A stretch of DNA of 64,000 bases from Diplosphaera chodatii (GCA_032358165.1 JAALGY010000036.1:124001-188000); one strand, 5' to 3'. Shown: positions 49,501 through 62,605, counted from the first letter of the stretch. Notes: generated by a model from the letters alone, not told the origin. Numbers and translations are program-made.

Positions 49501-52500
49501 TGGGGCCGCAGGCGTTCCTGCTGCATGTGCACCCGCTGCTGCTCCAGTTTCTGTGCACTGGGAGGGCACCCGCGCTCTGCCAGGCAGGTGTTCTGGCTGC
49601 TGCACACCGGCGCATCATCCATTGACATGATCTCCATACCACCCTGCATCATCAGCATGTCTTGCAACAAAGAGTTGCAACGACAGAATGTGCTCATGCT
49701 AAACCTAACTTGCGATGCTCCATGCAGGCAGCCATTGGTGCAGTGGAAGCAACTGGCGTCCTGTTCCCTCTGCCAATCACGCTGCACCACGTCGTGCCAT
49801 CGTTGATTGCATGCCTGGGCTCCGGGCCAGATGTTGCAGTCGCACTCATCCATGTGGACAGCTGCATCGGTGGCGCGACAGTCGCACGGCATGTGCTGCC
49901 GTCGTTGCTGGCTCTGCTGATCAGCGGCGGCGCGCGCCTCCCTGCCAAGCAGCAGCCCCTGCGCAGTGCAGGCGAGCCGTCACCTTGTCTTGTCGTGCTG
50001 CTGGCTCCTAAGGTGCTCTGCAAGGGGATGCAAGATTCTTCTGACTCCTGCAGCTGCTCTGATGCAGGCCGGACTCCAGAGGCCACTGTCATGATGGGCA
50101 TTGTGACTGTGCTGGAGGGCCTCCTGCCCAGCCTGCCAGAGGCTGTGATCCTGCGACAGCTGGTGACCTGTGTGATGCGACCTCCACATCATGTGTACCT
50201 TGAGCAGCAGATGCACCGGTGATGATTGCACACGAGTCATGTATGCCGCCGCTTGACTGCAGGTCGGCCCAGCTGAGCTGCCAGATGGCGGTGGGACGCG
50301 GCCCACTGAACTGCTGCAGCTCCTGCTGGCACCGGATGTCCACCGCCACGCCTCCTCCCAGCTGCGCAACCGCGTTGCCGCCCTGCTGCTGCAGGTGCTC
50401 TGAGCATGATATAACGCCAGGCTCGCGGAGCAGGCGCACCTGCAATGCAATTCCACTGATTATCCCATCATAGACTGCCGCCTTCATACAAACGTCCCAG
50501 TGTGGACACCCCAAATCTGCAGGCATGCAAGGTGGCTGGTGGGCAGCAGGCCTTCCAGGACGGGCTGCTGCCACAGCTGCTGCCCATCTTCCACTGCCGT
50601 GAGGACCTGCGTGGTGCGTACGGCGCTGCGTACAGCACCAGTGAACGCAGTGGCAGCACCAGCAGCGGGTTCAGCACCGGCAACGTCCCAGATGCGGAGG
50701 CGGCAGAGCACTCGGACAGCGGCTACTGGTGAGACTGCTGAACATCCGAACGCAGTCCTTGACCGACACGCTGTCATTTGAACCCCTTCAAGTCATCCCT
50801 TATCGTCCAATGCAGGGACCTGGTCTACATCCTCTACCCAGAAGTGGTGGATACCGCTGGCTTGGTGGAAGCCCGAGATGCGGTGCCAGACTGGGCCACC
50901 CTGGAGCACACTCTGCAGGTTGTATCTTGCTGCTGCACAGCGGATGGGTCACTTAGAGCACCCATCCTGGGCAGCAGATGCTGGATGTGTGCATGACCAA
51001 GCTCGGCGCCACGGCCGCTGATGATCATGTGGCCAGGCTGTTTGATTTGCTCTAGTGGGAACTGGGAGTTCGACACATTTGCAGGCGAGATACGGCTGGC
51101 GGCCCTCCCCTGCGACCTTGCATGCTGCTGAGGCTGCGGCCGCCAGCAGCTTGAGGCAACAGGTGAAGGCTGTTGTGATCTCACCTTGAACTTGAACTCA
51201 GCCCCACGAATGTATGCATATACGCTGCACCTTGGCCTGCAGGCGAGCGTCGCAGAGAGGCGCAGGCGTCAGGAGCAGCTGTTCAACAGTGAGTCCGGCT
51301 GGTCGGAGCCAGCTGCCACCGGCAGGCCATCGCCCCAGCGTGGCGCAGACGCAGCAGCGAAACATGCAGCGAGGCCCCTCAGCACCAGCCGGCCCACATC
51401 AGCAGGGCCAGCAGACCAGCCAGGTGACGGCTGATGGTGGTCTCCTCTATACATGTTGCATGTGCACATACGTTTTTGACAGTCTCGTCAGCGTCGCGCT
51501 CAACATACACCTGTGACGCTGTGTCACAAGTACGCTGGGCGGCGCAGTCTGACATCCAAGCAGCCGTGTCATGCAGATGTGGGAAATGGCATCGGCAGGT
51601 TGAGCAGCAATGGCAACCGGCAGCAGCAGCCCTGGCACTGGCTGCCCACCGTCGCCACAGTGCCAGCCGTCCAACCCAGTGAGTCTGCCGACGGTCCCGA
51701 TAGCCTGTAGATTGCATACATGGGGCTTGAGCGGTGGCATGCACTCAGGCTGCACAATTCTGCAGGGTCGCCCTCAGGGAATGAGCTGGCACAGAATGGC
51801 ATGTTCTGGCAGCAGCCGTGGCGGCTGCGCACTGATGTGGTGCACCAGTGGCGTGCCTTCCCCGAGCGCCTGCGTGCGCTGGCAGTATCTGAGGACGAGG
51901 CCACAGTCGTCACAGCAGGTGTGTGATGTGACTCCGCAGATCAGCAGTTCGCACATTTGCTGACCTTTTGTGTTTGCACCTGCTGCGATGGCTTGCAAGA
52001 CGCTGGCGTGTGAGGCAGGCTTGACGTGGGCCTGCAGGGCGTGGCACCCTGGCAGGCGCGGAGGCAGAGGTGGTGCGCTGCTGGAGCCTTGCTAACGGCA
52101 GCGGCGGTGCGAAGCTTGCTGGACATCTGTGCAGCAGGCACTGCGCTTGCTAGATTGCCCATCACTTTCTTGGTGTACCAACCAGATCCGCGGGCACCGC
52201 GCCTGTCACGTAACCTGAAGCTCACACTGCATCCGTGTGCAGGCGCGCAGTACAGTCAGCATGCTGCAGCCGTCACGGCCGTGTGCCTGCTGCCGGCCCA
52301 CACGCAGCTGGCGGCAACGCGCGATGCTGCTGGCGCTGCGCACCTGTGGTCCACCGCGAGCGGCAGCCAGGCAGCCTGCTTCCCGGGACCCGGCCTCGCG
52401 CCTGCCACCGGCAAGCACACGCATGATGACCTGCCATGATTCAGCCGACTGAAGGTATGGTCTGCCGTCTCGGTGGCACATCATGAGCGGCGTCACAAGA

Positions 52501-53812
52501 GCGGGGCCTTGCACAACTGCAGGCAGTCAGCGGCAGCGGCCGCGCAGGCGGGGCTGGCTGCCGACCGGTGGCGCACCTCTGGGGCGCCCCGCCGCACAGG
52601 GCCCCATGCAGGCAGGCACTGCACCAGACGGCGGCGTCGCGGCCCAGGACCAGCCCAGCGGCAGCAGGTGGGTGCCTTTCAGCATCGCTCACTATCTTCG
52701 CTGGTACAAACCTCCATGTCTGCCAACCGTGCCAGGCATCTCGTGTGACACGGTTGGTGTCCATACATGCAGGTCGCTGCAGGGGTACACGTGCATGGCT
52801 GCGCTCGAGCGCAGCGGCCGCCTGTCCCTGGCAGTGGGCACCGCCAGCGGCCAGGTGGACTTTCTGGACGTGGCGACGGCGGCGCTGACGGCCAGCATGC
52901 TGGCCATGCCCGACGAGGTGGGCCGCCTGCACCGCTGCAGCAGGACGACGCACGTGCTGTTCGGGCTGCCCGGCGACGTGGATACGCATTGACCACAAGG
53001 TGTCTGGTTGATCATTGACCCCTTTTGTGGCGTTGATGGCATGCAGGGCTCGGCAGCGGTGTCGGCACTGCACCCCGACAGCAGCCTCGGCAGCGCGCTG
53101 CTGGCCGTGGGCCTCGACAGCGGCGCCGCCACGCTGCTGGACGCACGGTGCGGAGACCTGCTGGCCGCCTGGCACGCACACGGCGAGCGGGTCACGTCGC
53201 TGGCCAGCGACGGGCACTGCCTCGTGACCACCTCGCTGGTGCGCACCTGTCATGTTGCAAGCAACCCAGTGACGGCTGCTGTATGCCCAGCAGCACGTCA
53301 GCATGTCTAAAAGGTGCAGTTTGCGGTCGGTGCATGGTGTGTGCGATGCAAGAGCAACGCTGCGCCCTGCTGCTGTGGCAGGATCGGAGCATGAAGCTGT
53401 GGGATCTGCGGGCGTGCAGCGGGTCGGCCCACCAGCTCAGCCCGCCCACAGCCACGCAGCCTGGCCTGTTGCACAGATTTGGCGGCTTCAAGCATGCGGT
53501 CACCGCTGTGACGGCGCACAGGGGCACAGCCATATCCTGCAGCCGCGGCAAGGTGGCCCTGACGCCGCTGGCGCCGCCGTACGCTGCAGAGGTACCAGAC
53601 CCGAAAGTGCTAGTGCAGATGTGATTCATACGGGTGCAAGCGACTGACAGGCTGCTGATCGGTTTCATGTTCTGCAGGTGCACCTGATGCGGCTGACCAG
53701 CAGTGTGCGGGGCATCAGCTCGAGGGCTCCCATCGCTGGCCTGGCGATGCTGCCTGCCAGCCGCCTGATGGTCGTTGGTTGTGAGGACGGCATCGTGAAA
53801 GTCTGTGCATGA
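46502..53812 (+). CDS. BEACH-WD40 protein, GFS12/WDR81-like
   Basis: Large endomembrane protein of the GFS12 (plant) / WDR81 (animal) type, linked to vacuolar/endosomal trafficking and autophagy. A short N-terminal part ([16 protein letters not shown]) recalls the end of the kinase-like domain of these proteins, but no kinase core was found. The BEACH domain is clear: [20 protein letters not shown] and [110 protein letters not shown] long helical middle region follows (about 48.7-51.2 kb; QLLRSTL-type and [12 protein letters not shown] segments). The C-terminus has WD40-like repeats: [87 protein letters not shown]. About 30 exons. The start is provisional ([13 protein letters not shown] at 46502, whose splice phase to the next exon does not fit). 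Confidence 0.8.
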
Positions 53813-54311
53813 GGTCCTCCACAGCAGCTGTAGGCTGATTTGTCGTGGCCTCTGGTTCAGAACCTTAGGAAGATGGCTAGACAGCATTGAGCCGGCGGAA
53901 CCAGCCGGCAGCCGCGATGCATTTCTCAGGGTTCTCTGCAAGTGTTTTGCGTCTTACCCGGAGTCTGTGTTCTGCATCGAACACATGTGCAGTGGGACAC
54001 TTGTATATAAGTGACTGCTACTCTTGCTGCTGGTTCCAGTTACCCTTGAACCAGTGCGTGTTCTGGCGCCACTGACATGTTGTATTCAGATGTCTTACAC
54101 CAGGCAGGCAACTTGAACACAGCATAGAGCGGATGGATGTGTGCAGCGCAACCTCTCTCGGCCCACTCGCTGCACATCACGAAACAGCTGCCCTCCGTGA
54201 CATTGTTGCGCTCAAGGGGTCTTTGCCTGGGTCGTCGTCTATGGCGCTGCTGCTTTGCTGCCCAACCGCTGCACATCTCCTCTGCTGCTGTCACTCTTGC
54301 CTAAAGCCGCC
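53813..54311. other. Convergent intergenic region
   Basis: About 500 bases between the BEACH-WD40 stop (plus) and the possible 3' end of the weak minus-strand gene. Presumably 3' UTRs; nothing recognised. Confidence 0.35.
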
Positions 54312-55999
54312 TCACCTGGTTCGCAAGTAGCCATGTACCTGACTGCCGTCCTGGGAATTGCATAGTGCTGTTTGCATGTCGTGTAGGCCCGACAGAGAAC
54401 CGAGCAATCTGGATGCTTCGTCGTCGTCATCTATCTGCACACAGGGCCTGCCAAGGCAGCGATGGTGCCCATCACAAAAGTAGAATGTAGCCTGGCTGCA
54501 CTGTAGGAGCGCCCTTTGCAACTGGCACATACAAACAACAGAGTGCACTGCAACATGTTGATGCTGGAGTGTCGAATGCAGGATCGTGATATGGGCATGC
54601 AGACTTGCTGTTCACCTGTGCGATCCTCATGCCAAACAGCTCGTTGATTGCATCAGAGTCCATCTGATATTTGCGCGTACTCCTCTGCAAGTTGCTGCAG
54701 GTAGACAACAACCCAGAGTCTTGGCTGCAATTGAGTGAAGCAAGAACGACAGCGCTTCACACATGTGCGTATGACAGTAGTAGTGTCGGCATTACAAGGC
54801 TGATGCTACAGCATTAGGGCTGCGGCTGAGTCATGCTTGCTGCATGCTCACCTGCACAAGTGAGACACACACTGCCCTGAGACGGGCGCATTTGAAATCC
54901 ATGGCTTTACTACCACCCTGCTGGGCTTCGAGCACGTCCATTGAAAGGATGAGGATCAAACCTGCACGTTAACACAGCGACTTGCATTGGCATCATAATC
55001 TCGGCCAAGTACGGCAAGGAGTGCTGTCAACCTGTTTGGGCGCCATGAACTGGCTGATGTGTCACTGTGCGCGGCAGTGCAGCCCGATGCTAGGACGAGG
55101 TACATACGTAGATGACATGCAAGCCGACGCAGCTTTGGCACGTCGAGGAAAAATTGAAAATGCACACCTGACATGTCTCCTCGACCTTGCTCCCAGGTAG
55201 CCCGCACACTCTCTTCTGGCGGCCCAGGTGGCTGGGCTGCCCACCTGCTGAATATGCGATGTTGCTTGGTTACTATCAAACACTTGCTTTGTTCCAACAT
55301 GTTCCATCTGGCAACAGCAGGTACAGAGCGCAGACAACACATCGAATTGTGACACTAACTGTTGATGACATGGGGTATGTTTGCATAGGTATGACAGAAT
55401 GGCCCATTCTGTCATACCGCCGGGCTGTTGTGCGGGGCAATGGCGTTGCACATCAGCATATGGCATACAGCATGCAACCGGCAGAGGTGCGATGCAGGCT
55501 GGTTGTCCATGGCTCAGCGATCAGTCATCCCAGGTGTGTCTCTACACTGTGAAGAAACATAGCAGATGCACTCCGTGTATACACACCCATCGCCACTGTG
55601 GTCCTGCCACGCCATCTTGGTGCCTGCCATTTGCACGACGCCAGAGTGTGCTGCATCATCAGCATTGCTGCTACCTGTGTGCATGGCAGAGAGCATCTGA
55701 CCCCACTCAGTCAGGTGGGTCTGTGACCGTGTCAATTGAGATATTGTTTGGTCGCAGAATATATAATGTCAGATCTCAATCTGCGCAAAAGCAGCACTTG
55801 CCAGGCGCTCACATGTGGTCCAGCTGCTGCCAGACGAACTGCTGGACACGGTAGGGCTGGGCGAAGAGGTGGCTGATGAGTTCGAGTCAGTGTCCTGCGA
55901 AAGGATCCGCAGGAACTCCCGCAGCTGGAGCAGCGCATGTGGCCCCTGCGCCTGCGCCCGGCGCACGGCAGTCTCAAGTGTAAGATCTGTCGCCATCAT
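54312..55999 (-). CDS. Possible hypothetical protein, weak gene model
   Basis: No family recognised. Exon-like pieces on the minus strand: 55999 to about 55816, starting MMATDLTLETAVRRAQAQGP and ending with a Ser/Thr-rich run at a GTGAGC donor; a piece near 55250-55170 bounded by CACCTGCC-type acceptor sequence and a GTGTGC donor; a piece near 54695-54620 following an AG acceptor, MDSDAINELFGMRIAQ, ending at GTGAAC; and one following GTGCAG near 54430, IDDDDEASRLLGSLSGLHDM, with a stop at 54312. The acidic, helical and serine-rich composition suggests a small soluble protein. Phases between pieces were not all verified, so this could also be two genes or partly chance. Confidence 0.28.
55388..55418. 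repeat. Perfect 15-base inverted repeat (hairpin)
   Basis: GGTATGACAGAATGG and its exact reverse complement are separated by a single base. As RNA or single-stranded DNA it would fold into a stem of about 13 pairs with a 5-base loop. It lies in an apparent intron or intergenic part of the weak minus-strand gene. Confidence 0.9.
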
Positions 56000-56595
56000 C
56001 AGCAGCCAAATTCAGAAAATTTGCTTGACATAAGCCACACGGCGCAGCCTCTGCAGCAGGTCGCTGCAAGCTGACAAACTGAGCGCTCTGCTGACGTTCA
56101 CAAGTGGTCAAAACGTCAGTGTGACGAGTTGGTGCGGACTGCTGCTATAGCCTATGGAAATTTCCTTGTGGACACGCAGCGAGCACACTAGCTGGTTAGT
56201 TGTAAGGTGCACAAGTAGTCCAACGTCAGGCCTTTGCGTTGGGTGTTTGCGTTGATTGTGTCGGCGGGCAAGCGAGGTCAATCTTCGATATATTAGCCGT
56301 CTTAGGCTGCCGCAGCATAAAGGGCTGGCGGTGAAACGGCGGAGAGAGTGCGCCCACCGACTTTGCAGTACTGACTGACCTGGTTGCAGAGATGCAGACC
56401 ATGGAGCAACACCTCTTTCTAAGATTGCCGCTCGACCCATTTCGCTTTTTCGACAACGCCACTAATGGAATGCAGCAGTGACCTGACAGATGACTTGACG
56501 AGCCAAGACCCATCAACCAGAGCAACACATGCACACCGCTACAGAACGCTACAGTATGTTCGTCCTGTCTGGACGTTCTGCTGATGGAGTACCTG
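56000..56595. other. Intergenic, nothing recognised
   Basis: About 600 bases between the weak hypothetical gene and the TMEM214-like stop, both on the minus strand. Short open frames without recognisable motifs. Confidence 0.35.
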
Positions 56596-59500
56596 TCATC
56601 GCCATGCAGCAGTGATGTTAGTAAGCGTGGCCAAGGCATAGTCTGTTGCCTGCGTCGCAACGTCCGAAGCTTGCTGCACCAGAGGCTGCAGTGTTGCCGA
56701 TGCCTGCAGATCACAGCAGTGGCTGCATGGTCAAGCATGTCAAATGAAGTGCTCTGGTTGAATATGAATATGAAGTTGATCCCTTCCTCTTGGTATGCAT
56801 ACCACGAAATAGAGTGCTGGCACCTGCTGCACGTAGGGTGTAGCAACATCAACTGCCGGCCGCAGATGCGGCCATACCACATCGGCTGCCTGCTGGGTGT
56901 ACGGCTGCAGCTTCACAGCAACCTGCTGCAGCACGCTGGTCAGGCCCACAGCATTTGCAGTCCTGGTCGCCATCTGCGCAGACAGTCAATCGCAGCGATT
57001 TTATGGTAGCAACTACCTACATTGGGTATATCAGATATGTGGCACGATATGTGGCACGACGTGCTTTTTGTTTCAGCAATAAAGGAGGATTCAACATCGA
57101 TTAAAGGATTATGTATACTGCACGCTGTTGAGATGGAAAGATCGACGAACACCCATCCAGTCGTCGAGACGTTCACTTGGGTTTCGGCTCACCTCGATCA
57201 CGGGGTGCTCCAGCGGCGAGCTGCCGGTGAGGGTGCGCACCGCCAGCGACAGCCCGATGCCGCCGCCGATGGTCCACACGATCGTGCGGGCGGCGCTCTT
57301 GCTGCCGTCCTGCTGCACCTTGTTGCGCAGCATGACCGCCGCGGCGTCCGCTGTGCGGGCTGCGGCACCCTGTGGCAGCGAGCGCAGGCACCGTCCGCTG
57401 ATAGCACCCAGGGCTCACCCTAACCCAGTTGCAAATGTGCCCGACATGCATTCGAGGATGGGTGGTGATGAACAAACAGGGCGTACAGTGACAGATCTGC
57501 AACCAGCTGTCAGCAAAGCTGTTCCTGTCGACGGCAAAACCCGCTCACCTGCCAGCCCTTGCCGTTGCGCAGCCCATACTGGTGGCGCTGCTGCAGCGCT
57601 GGCATCAGGGCAACGAAGGCCGCGCGCTTGGCCGGCACTGCCACGATCGGCATCAGGGAGTCTGGGTACGCGGCCTGCAGCGCGCTGAGCACGCGGGAGC
57701 TGCCACGCAGCTGCGCCTTGTGCCGCGACTGCCACACTGCGAATGCTGCGTCGTCAGCTGCCAGCGCCTGGGGCCAACAAGCCACAATCCTTCAGAGTTG
57801 CACCCACCCCACATGCTGTTTTTATCCCAAGATGCAATGGAATGATGAAGATACTCTGCCTATCAAATTGTCTGGCACAAGGCTGCTATACTTCGGGGTG
57901 TTGAGGCACTGTGTGGGCTGCACCTCAACCACGAGCTGCGCGCAGGCCAGCACCAGCGGGTCGTCCGCGCCAGTGCCGTCTGCCGCAGCATCCAGCGCCA
58001 GCCGCAGCACCTCACCCGCGTCAAACCCGCCGTCTGGCACGCCGCTCAGCGCGATCGTCCGCAGGATGCCCTGCAGCGGGGCACGACCCCCACTCAGCAT
58101 TCGCGGGCTCGACACCAGCCTTTGGAAGCTGGTGCTCCCCACTTGAACAGTCTCCGCTCCTCGCTTGCAGAAGAGTGGACTCCAGCTGCTGCCCTGGGAG
58201 CACGCCATTATGAGCGCGAGGGAGCCAGGGCGCTGCAGTGTGCTGGGCCACCCAGGGGAGGCACCTGGTGGGAGCGGGCGAGCAGGGCGGTGTCGCCCTG
58301 CAGCCGGCCCGGCTGGTGCACCGCCTGCACCAGCGCCACCAGCGAGCCCGGCGGCACCAGCGGCGCCGGCGGCTGGCCGTCCCGCACCACGATGCCCCGC
58401 TGCATGTCGCGCTTCACCGCGGGGCTGGCCAGCAGGCCGTCCAGGTACTGGAAGGCCTTCGCGGCCGTCGCGTCGCCGAGCTGCTGCGGCTGCGGCTGCT
58501 GGGCGGCCTGCTGCGGCTGGGACCGCTGGCCGGCTGCTGCGCTGGTTGCTGCTGTGGCGGCGGAGGGGGCGGGCCCGGGGCCGCTGCCCAGGACCTGCGG
58601 CAGCAGCACGCGCACCCACGCCGCCAGGGCGACGCCCTCGCTGCCCCTGCGCAAGAGCACATCATCTTCATGGGCTGCCGTTGCCCACTGCCAGCATGCA
58701 TCAGGTCCCCAGATGCAGCGTGGGGCTAAGATTCCCGCCACACAGGCGGCAGCCGGCAACTCACAGTGCTGACTGCGCGAGCAGCCACAGCAGCAGCGGC
58801 AGGCGGCCGGGCGCTGTGTAGCGGCGCCCGCCGGCTGCCAGGCGGTCGGCGTCCAGCACCAGCGCCGCCGGCCTGGCGCGCAGCGCCAGCGCCAGCACCA
58901 CCAGCAGCCCCACCTGCGGGTGACCAGCCTCCATGGACATCGGTGCTCGCCTACCGGGCGCAGGTGAAAGCAGCCTGCCGCATGCAGCTGCGACTGGAGT
59001 CATGATGCTGAAGTTGGCGGTCAATGTTTAGGGACGGGCGCACGTTGGCCTTGGGCGGCGCTTGCTGCAGCCTGTTAGCCGACTCCGGCATGGCATCAAA
59101 TGCCGCGTCAATGAGTGAGCCTGCAAACGCCGCCACTGTTGCAGCATCCTTGGCCGCCATGAATTCTGACACAGCCTGGGCAATGTCCGCCGGCACAGCA
59201 TCTGCAGGCGTTTTGGCAACCTGCAGCCATCAGAATATTGGGGGCATGGCATGCGCACCTGTGCACTGTCCATTGCACCTGTTCACTGCGCTGGGCAACT
59301 GCAATGACAGGCAGGCTTTCGAAGTCAAGCACGAGGTGCATGATCTGACCTTGGGCAGCGGCTGCTCAGCCAGCAGCTTGTTGAAGGGCAGTTCTGCATC
59401 TCGGAAGACGCTGACAAAGTGGTCTGCCAGTGTGTCCAGCTGCACCCGCTCATCAGCAGCATATCGCTGCTTTGCTGCCTCCATCACCTGACACAGCACG

Positions 59501-60074
59501 GAACGTCCTCCGACACCGTGCTTCTGCAGACTGTGCTTGGGATGCTACGTTTTGACCAGATGCATGCTCACGCTGGCAACGTCGCCCAGTCGCATTGCAG
59601 CAGCTGCCGAGGCGGGAGTGGGCTTCTTGGCCTTTGGCGCCTTGGGCTTCTTCCGCTTTGCTTCCTGCTGCTGCAAATGCTCTGCCGATGCCTCGCTGCT
59701 GCCGCCATCATCTGTCGAGCCGTCCGGACCATGCGCGCCACTGACCCCATTTGTGGGCGGATTGGCAATTGCACTGGAGTGCCGATGACCAGCTTCTGCA
59801 AGTACCGAGAGATGCTGTAAGGCATGATTCAGTGAATGTTCTCCCGTGAAAAAGCCTGCAGCATGTGTGACTTTACAATGATCATGGTACAAGCCCATGT
59901 TAGGCTGGTGTTCTCACCATTGCGACCTTTCCACGACGCATCCAGTGCCGCAAAAGCTGAAGGTGTGCCATCTGCTGCCGCTGCTCGGCCATCTGTGGGC
60001 GCGTCTGTGTTCGATTGGTGAGGCTTTTTCTCCTTCTTTTTGGAGCCGCCCACGGTCTGCCACTTGCCGTCCAT
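56596..60074 (-). CDS. TMEM214-like ER membrane protein
   Basis: Homologue of the plant proteins At1g70770/At1g23170 and animal TMEM214, ER-located proteins of poorly known function. Seen in order on the minus strand: DGKWQTVGGSKKKEKK (the family's characteristic WQTV start); a Lys/Pro-rich linker (KRKKPKAPKAKKP); MEAAKQRYAADERVQLDTLA and SVFRDAELPFNKLLAEQPLP; DIAQAVSEFMAAKDAATVAA; QVGLLVVLALALRARPAALV; LPLLLWLLAQSAL; ALAAWVRVLLPQVLGSG; AFQYLDGLLASPAVKRDMQR; GILRTIALSGVPDGGFDAGE; AFAVWQSRHKAQLRGSSRVL; IVWTIGGGIGLSLAVRTLTG, a C-terminal membrane segment; LTSVLQQVAVKLQPYTQQAA; and a final exon ending ATDYALATLTNITAAWR at a stop at 56596. Introns are phase-consistent where checked. It starts 371 bases from TOM40 on the other strand. 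Confidence 0.83.
57034..57057. repeat. Tandem 12-base direct repeat, two copies
   Basis: GATATGTGGCAC is repeated exactly at 57034-57045 and 57046-57057, within an intron of the TMEM214-like gene. Small local duplication with no evident function. Confidence 0.85.
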
Positions 60075-60445
60075 CGCCGCCGCTGTCGTCAGCCTGAACT
60101 TGTCGTGTCAAATGGCCGCAAAGGTGCACAAAATATGCTTGCAGACTGAAGACGCTGTTGTAGTTACCGTGCACGTGGCAGAGGCCAGGGTGATTATTCA
60201 GTCATGCACAGGCCGAGCTACTCTAACAAAGACACACACCCACAACGTTTCAGACGGTGTGATATCACATATGACTTCGTTGAGCTGGCTTTGACATCGC
60301 ACTACCGTTTGCCGCCAGCTGCATGCATGTTGATGCACAGCCAGTGAGTGCACAGAGCGAGAGACGTCGCTGAATGTGGTGCCCCTGATCGGCACGCTTG
60401 TGAGCCAACCGAAGGCCGAGGCGACGCAGTATCGCTGCAGGAGTC
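60075..60445. promoter_or_regulatory. Shared divergent upstream region of TMEM214-like gene and TOM40
   Basis: Only 371 bases lie between the two start codons. Both 5' UTRs and core promoters must be here. No specific element was recognised. Confidence 0.55.
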
Positions 60446-62605
60446 ATGGGGGCGCTCCTCAGCAGCCCAGCCCTTTGTGAGCCAGCACCAGCACCAGCAC
60501 CAGCACCAGTAGCAGGGCCGCCTCTTGCCGGCACGAGCGCCATCAATGTGAGTAACCAATTCATACTAGCATACGGATTCAGCAAAGCGCGTCACGCGGT
60601 GTGCATGAGTCAGATGCACGCTAAGGGCAAGCTGCTAACCTGTGCCACTGTCGGATGCAATTTAGTGCCAGCTGTATCGGGGAACTGCCGGTTGTCAAAG
60701 TTGACTCTGTATACGCATTCCGATCTTGGCTTGACAGCGTATGCTCACCATGGCCGGAGGCACGCGGCTGCCCATTGTCGCGCCTCCGGCAGGAACCGCA
60801 TCTGCTGCCGCCCGCAACTCTGGCCATGCAGCAGCAGCGCTGTGCCTGAGATCCAGTCACAAGGGCAACGAACATGTCGTGCAGGCCGTGCGGCCGCAGA
60901 CACGCACAGAGGAGATAGTGGACTACACAAAGCTGCCGCCACCTGTGAAGTATGAGGAGCTACAGCGGGAGTCGCTCAGTGAGTGCTCGTGCTCGTTCTG
61001 ATGCACCACCGCTGCTCAACCTGCCTTCTGCCGACGTCTCTGTCGATGGCGCTGCACCCGTACGCAACTTGGTGCTTTAGTGTGCAGTGAATCTGACGGC
61101 CATTTGTTCGTATGTACAGTGATCTTGAAGCCAGACACATTCGAGGGCCTGCGCTTCGACTTCACCAGGCCGCTGAATCAGAACTTTGCGATCTGCCACA
61201 GCCTCTTCGCTGGCAATGTGGAGGTTCCGACAAACAACGCCCAGGTCATCAAGATGCCCATGGGCACTTATGAGTTTGGTGCCAACCTTGTCAGCAACCA
61301 GGTGCGTGGCCAGCCTAGCATCACATTGCTGCGTCTCGTGCACTCCCGTTGGTCAAATGTTTTGCTGCATCACCGCTTCGCCAGGCCATGACAGCTTCTG
61401 GTTTGCGGCACAGGGCAACATGATGGTCGGCAGGATTTTGACGGACGGCAGGATGACAGGCCGCATCAAGTTCGTCTCCTCCCTTGCATGTCCCCCCTCC
61501 TAACTCCATGCACGACTCATGATCTGATCGTGGCAGCTTCAGCTCTGGTGCAAACGTGGCACAAGATACGATATGGTGAATGCGCTGCGCAGGTATGACG
61601 TCAGCCCGTGGCTGGGGGCGAAGCTGCAGCTGCAGATGGCGCCTGAGAAGGGGATGTCACAGTCCATGCTGGACCTGGAGTTCAAGGTGACAGCACTCAG
61701 AGGAGGCATGCCCAATGCCTATGCTCGCCATGCGGCCATGACTACAATCGGTCAATCAGCACTTTGCCGATTACCTAATGTCATTATAATCCTGCTGTGC
61801 AGGGCCCGGACTGGAATGGACAGCTGAAGTTTGGCAGCAACGAGTTCTATGGTGAGTGCCTGTCATCACTCGATACGTGGCGTTCTGGTCATTGACACGG
61901 TGGGCATGTTGGAGACCACCAAGGGAGCACCTGATGGGTCGTCCCGCTCCCCCCAGGGGTCAACTACCTGCAGAGCGTGACGCCGCGGCTGGCGCTGGGC
62001 GGCGAGGCGTTCTGGCTGGGGCAGCAGCGGAAGTCAGGCACCGGCTTCGCCGGCCGCTTCACGGGCGACGCCTTCGTTGCGACAGCGCAGGTGGCGACCA
62101 CAGGGCTGGTGTCGCTCACCTACGTGCAGAAGATCAGTGAGAAGGTGAGGCTTGGCGGCTTTGCCTGAATCTTCAAGGCATGCACCTCGACTCCCCACAA
62201 AGCCAGCACCTCTGGATTTGTGTCTGACTGTTGAACTTTGCTGTTAAAGGTGTCGCTGGCCAGCGACTTCATGTGGAACTGGAATGCGCGGGAGGCAACA
62301 GCCAGCTTTGGCTATGACTACATGCTGCGGCAATGCCGCCTGCGTGGCCGTATCGACTCCGAGGGCAAGGTGAGCGTACAACAGACTTCAGCATTGACCG
62401 GCAATGTTGCATGGGTCGAAGTACATGCCCATTGACATGCGGCTCCTGCTATCGCTGTTGCAAGTGGTCGTCTGCCATCATATCACAGGTGGCAGCATTG
62501 CTGGAGGAGCGACTGAACCAAGGCGTGAACTTCCTGTTATCCGGAGAGATCGACCACTGGAAGAAGGATTACAAGTTCGGCTTCGGACTCACAGTCGGCG
62601 AATGA
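60446..62605 (+). CDS. TOM40: TOM40, mitochondrial protein-import channel
   Basis: Beta-barrel pore of the TOM complex in the outer mitochondrial membrane. Exon 1 (60446 to about 60546) encodes [13 protein letters not shown], an Ala-Pro repeat and SAIN before a GTGAGT donor. Then: [187 protein letters not shown]; and [20 protein letters not shown]. The C-terminus [13 protein letters not shown] contains the beta-signal for barrel insertion. Exon junctions seen are in phase and the match to plant TOM40 is end to end. The proline-alanine N-terminus is longer than in land plants. Confidence 0.95.
60482..60509. repeat. TOM40: (CCAGCA)n hexamer repeat in TOM40 exon 1
   Basis: About 4.7 copies of CCAGCA, in frame, coding the Ala-Pro repeat of the TOM40 N-terminus. 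Length can change by dipeptide steps without a frameshift. Confidence 0.85.
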
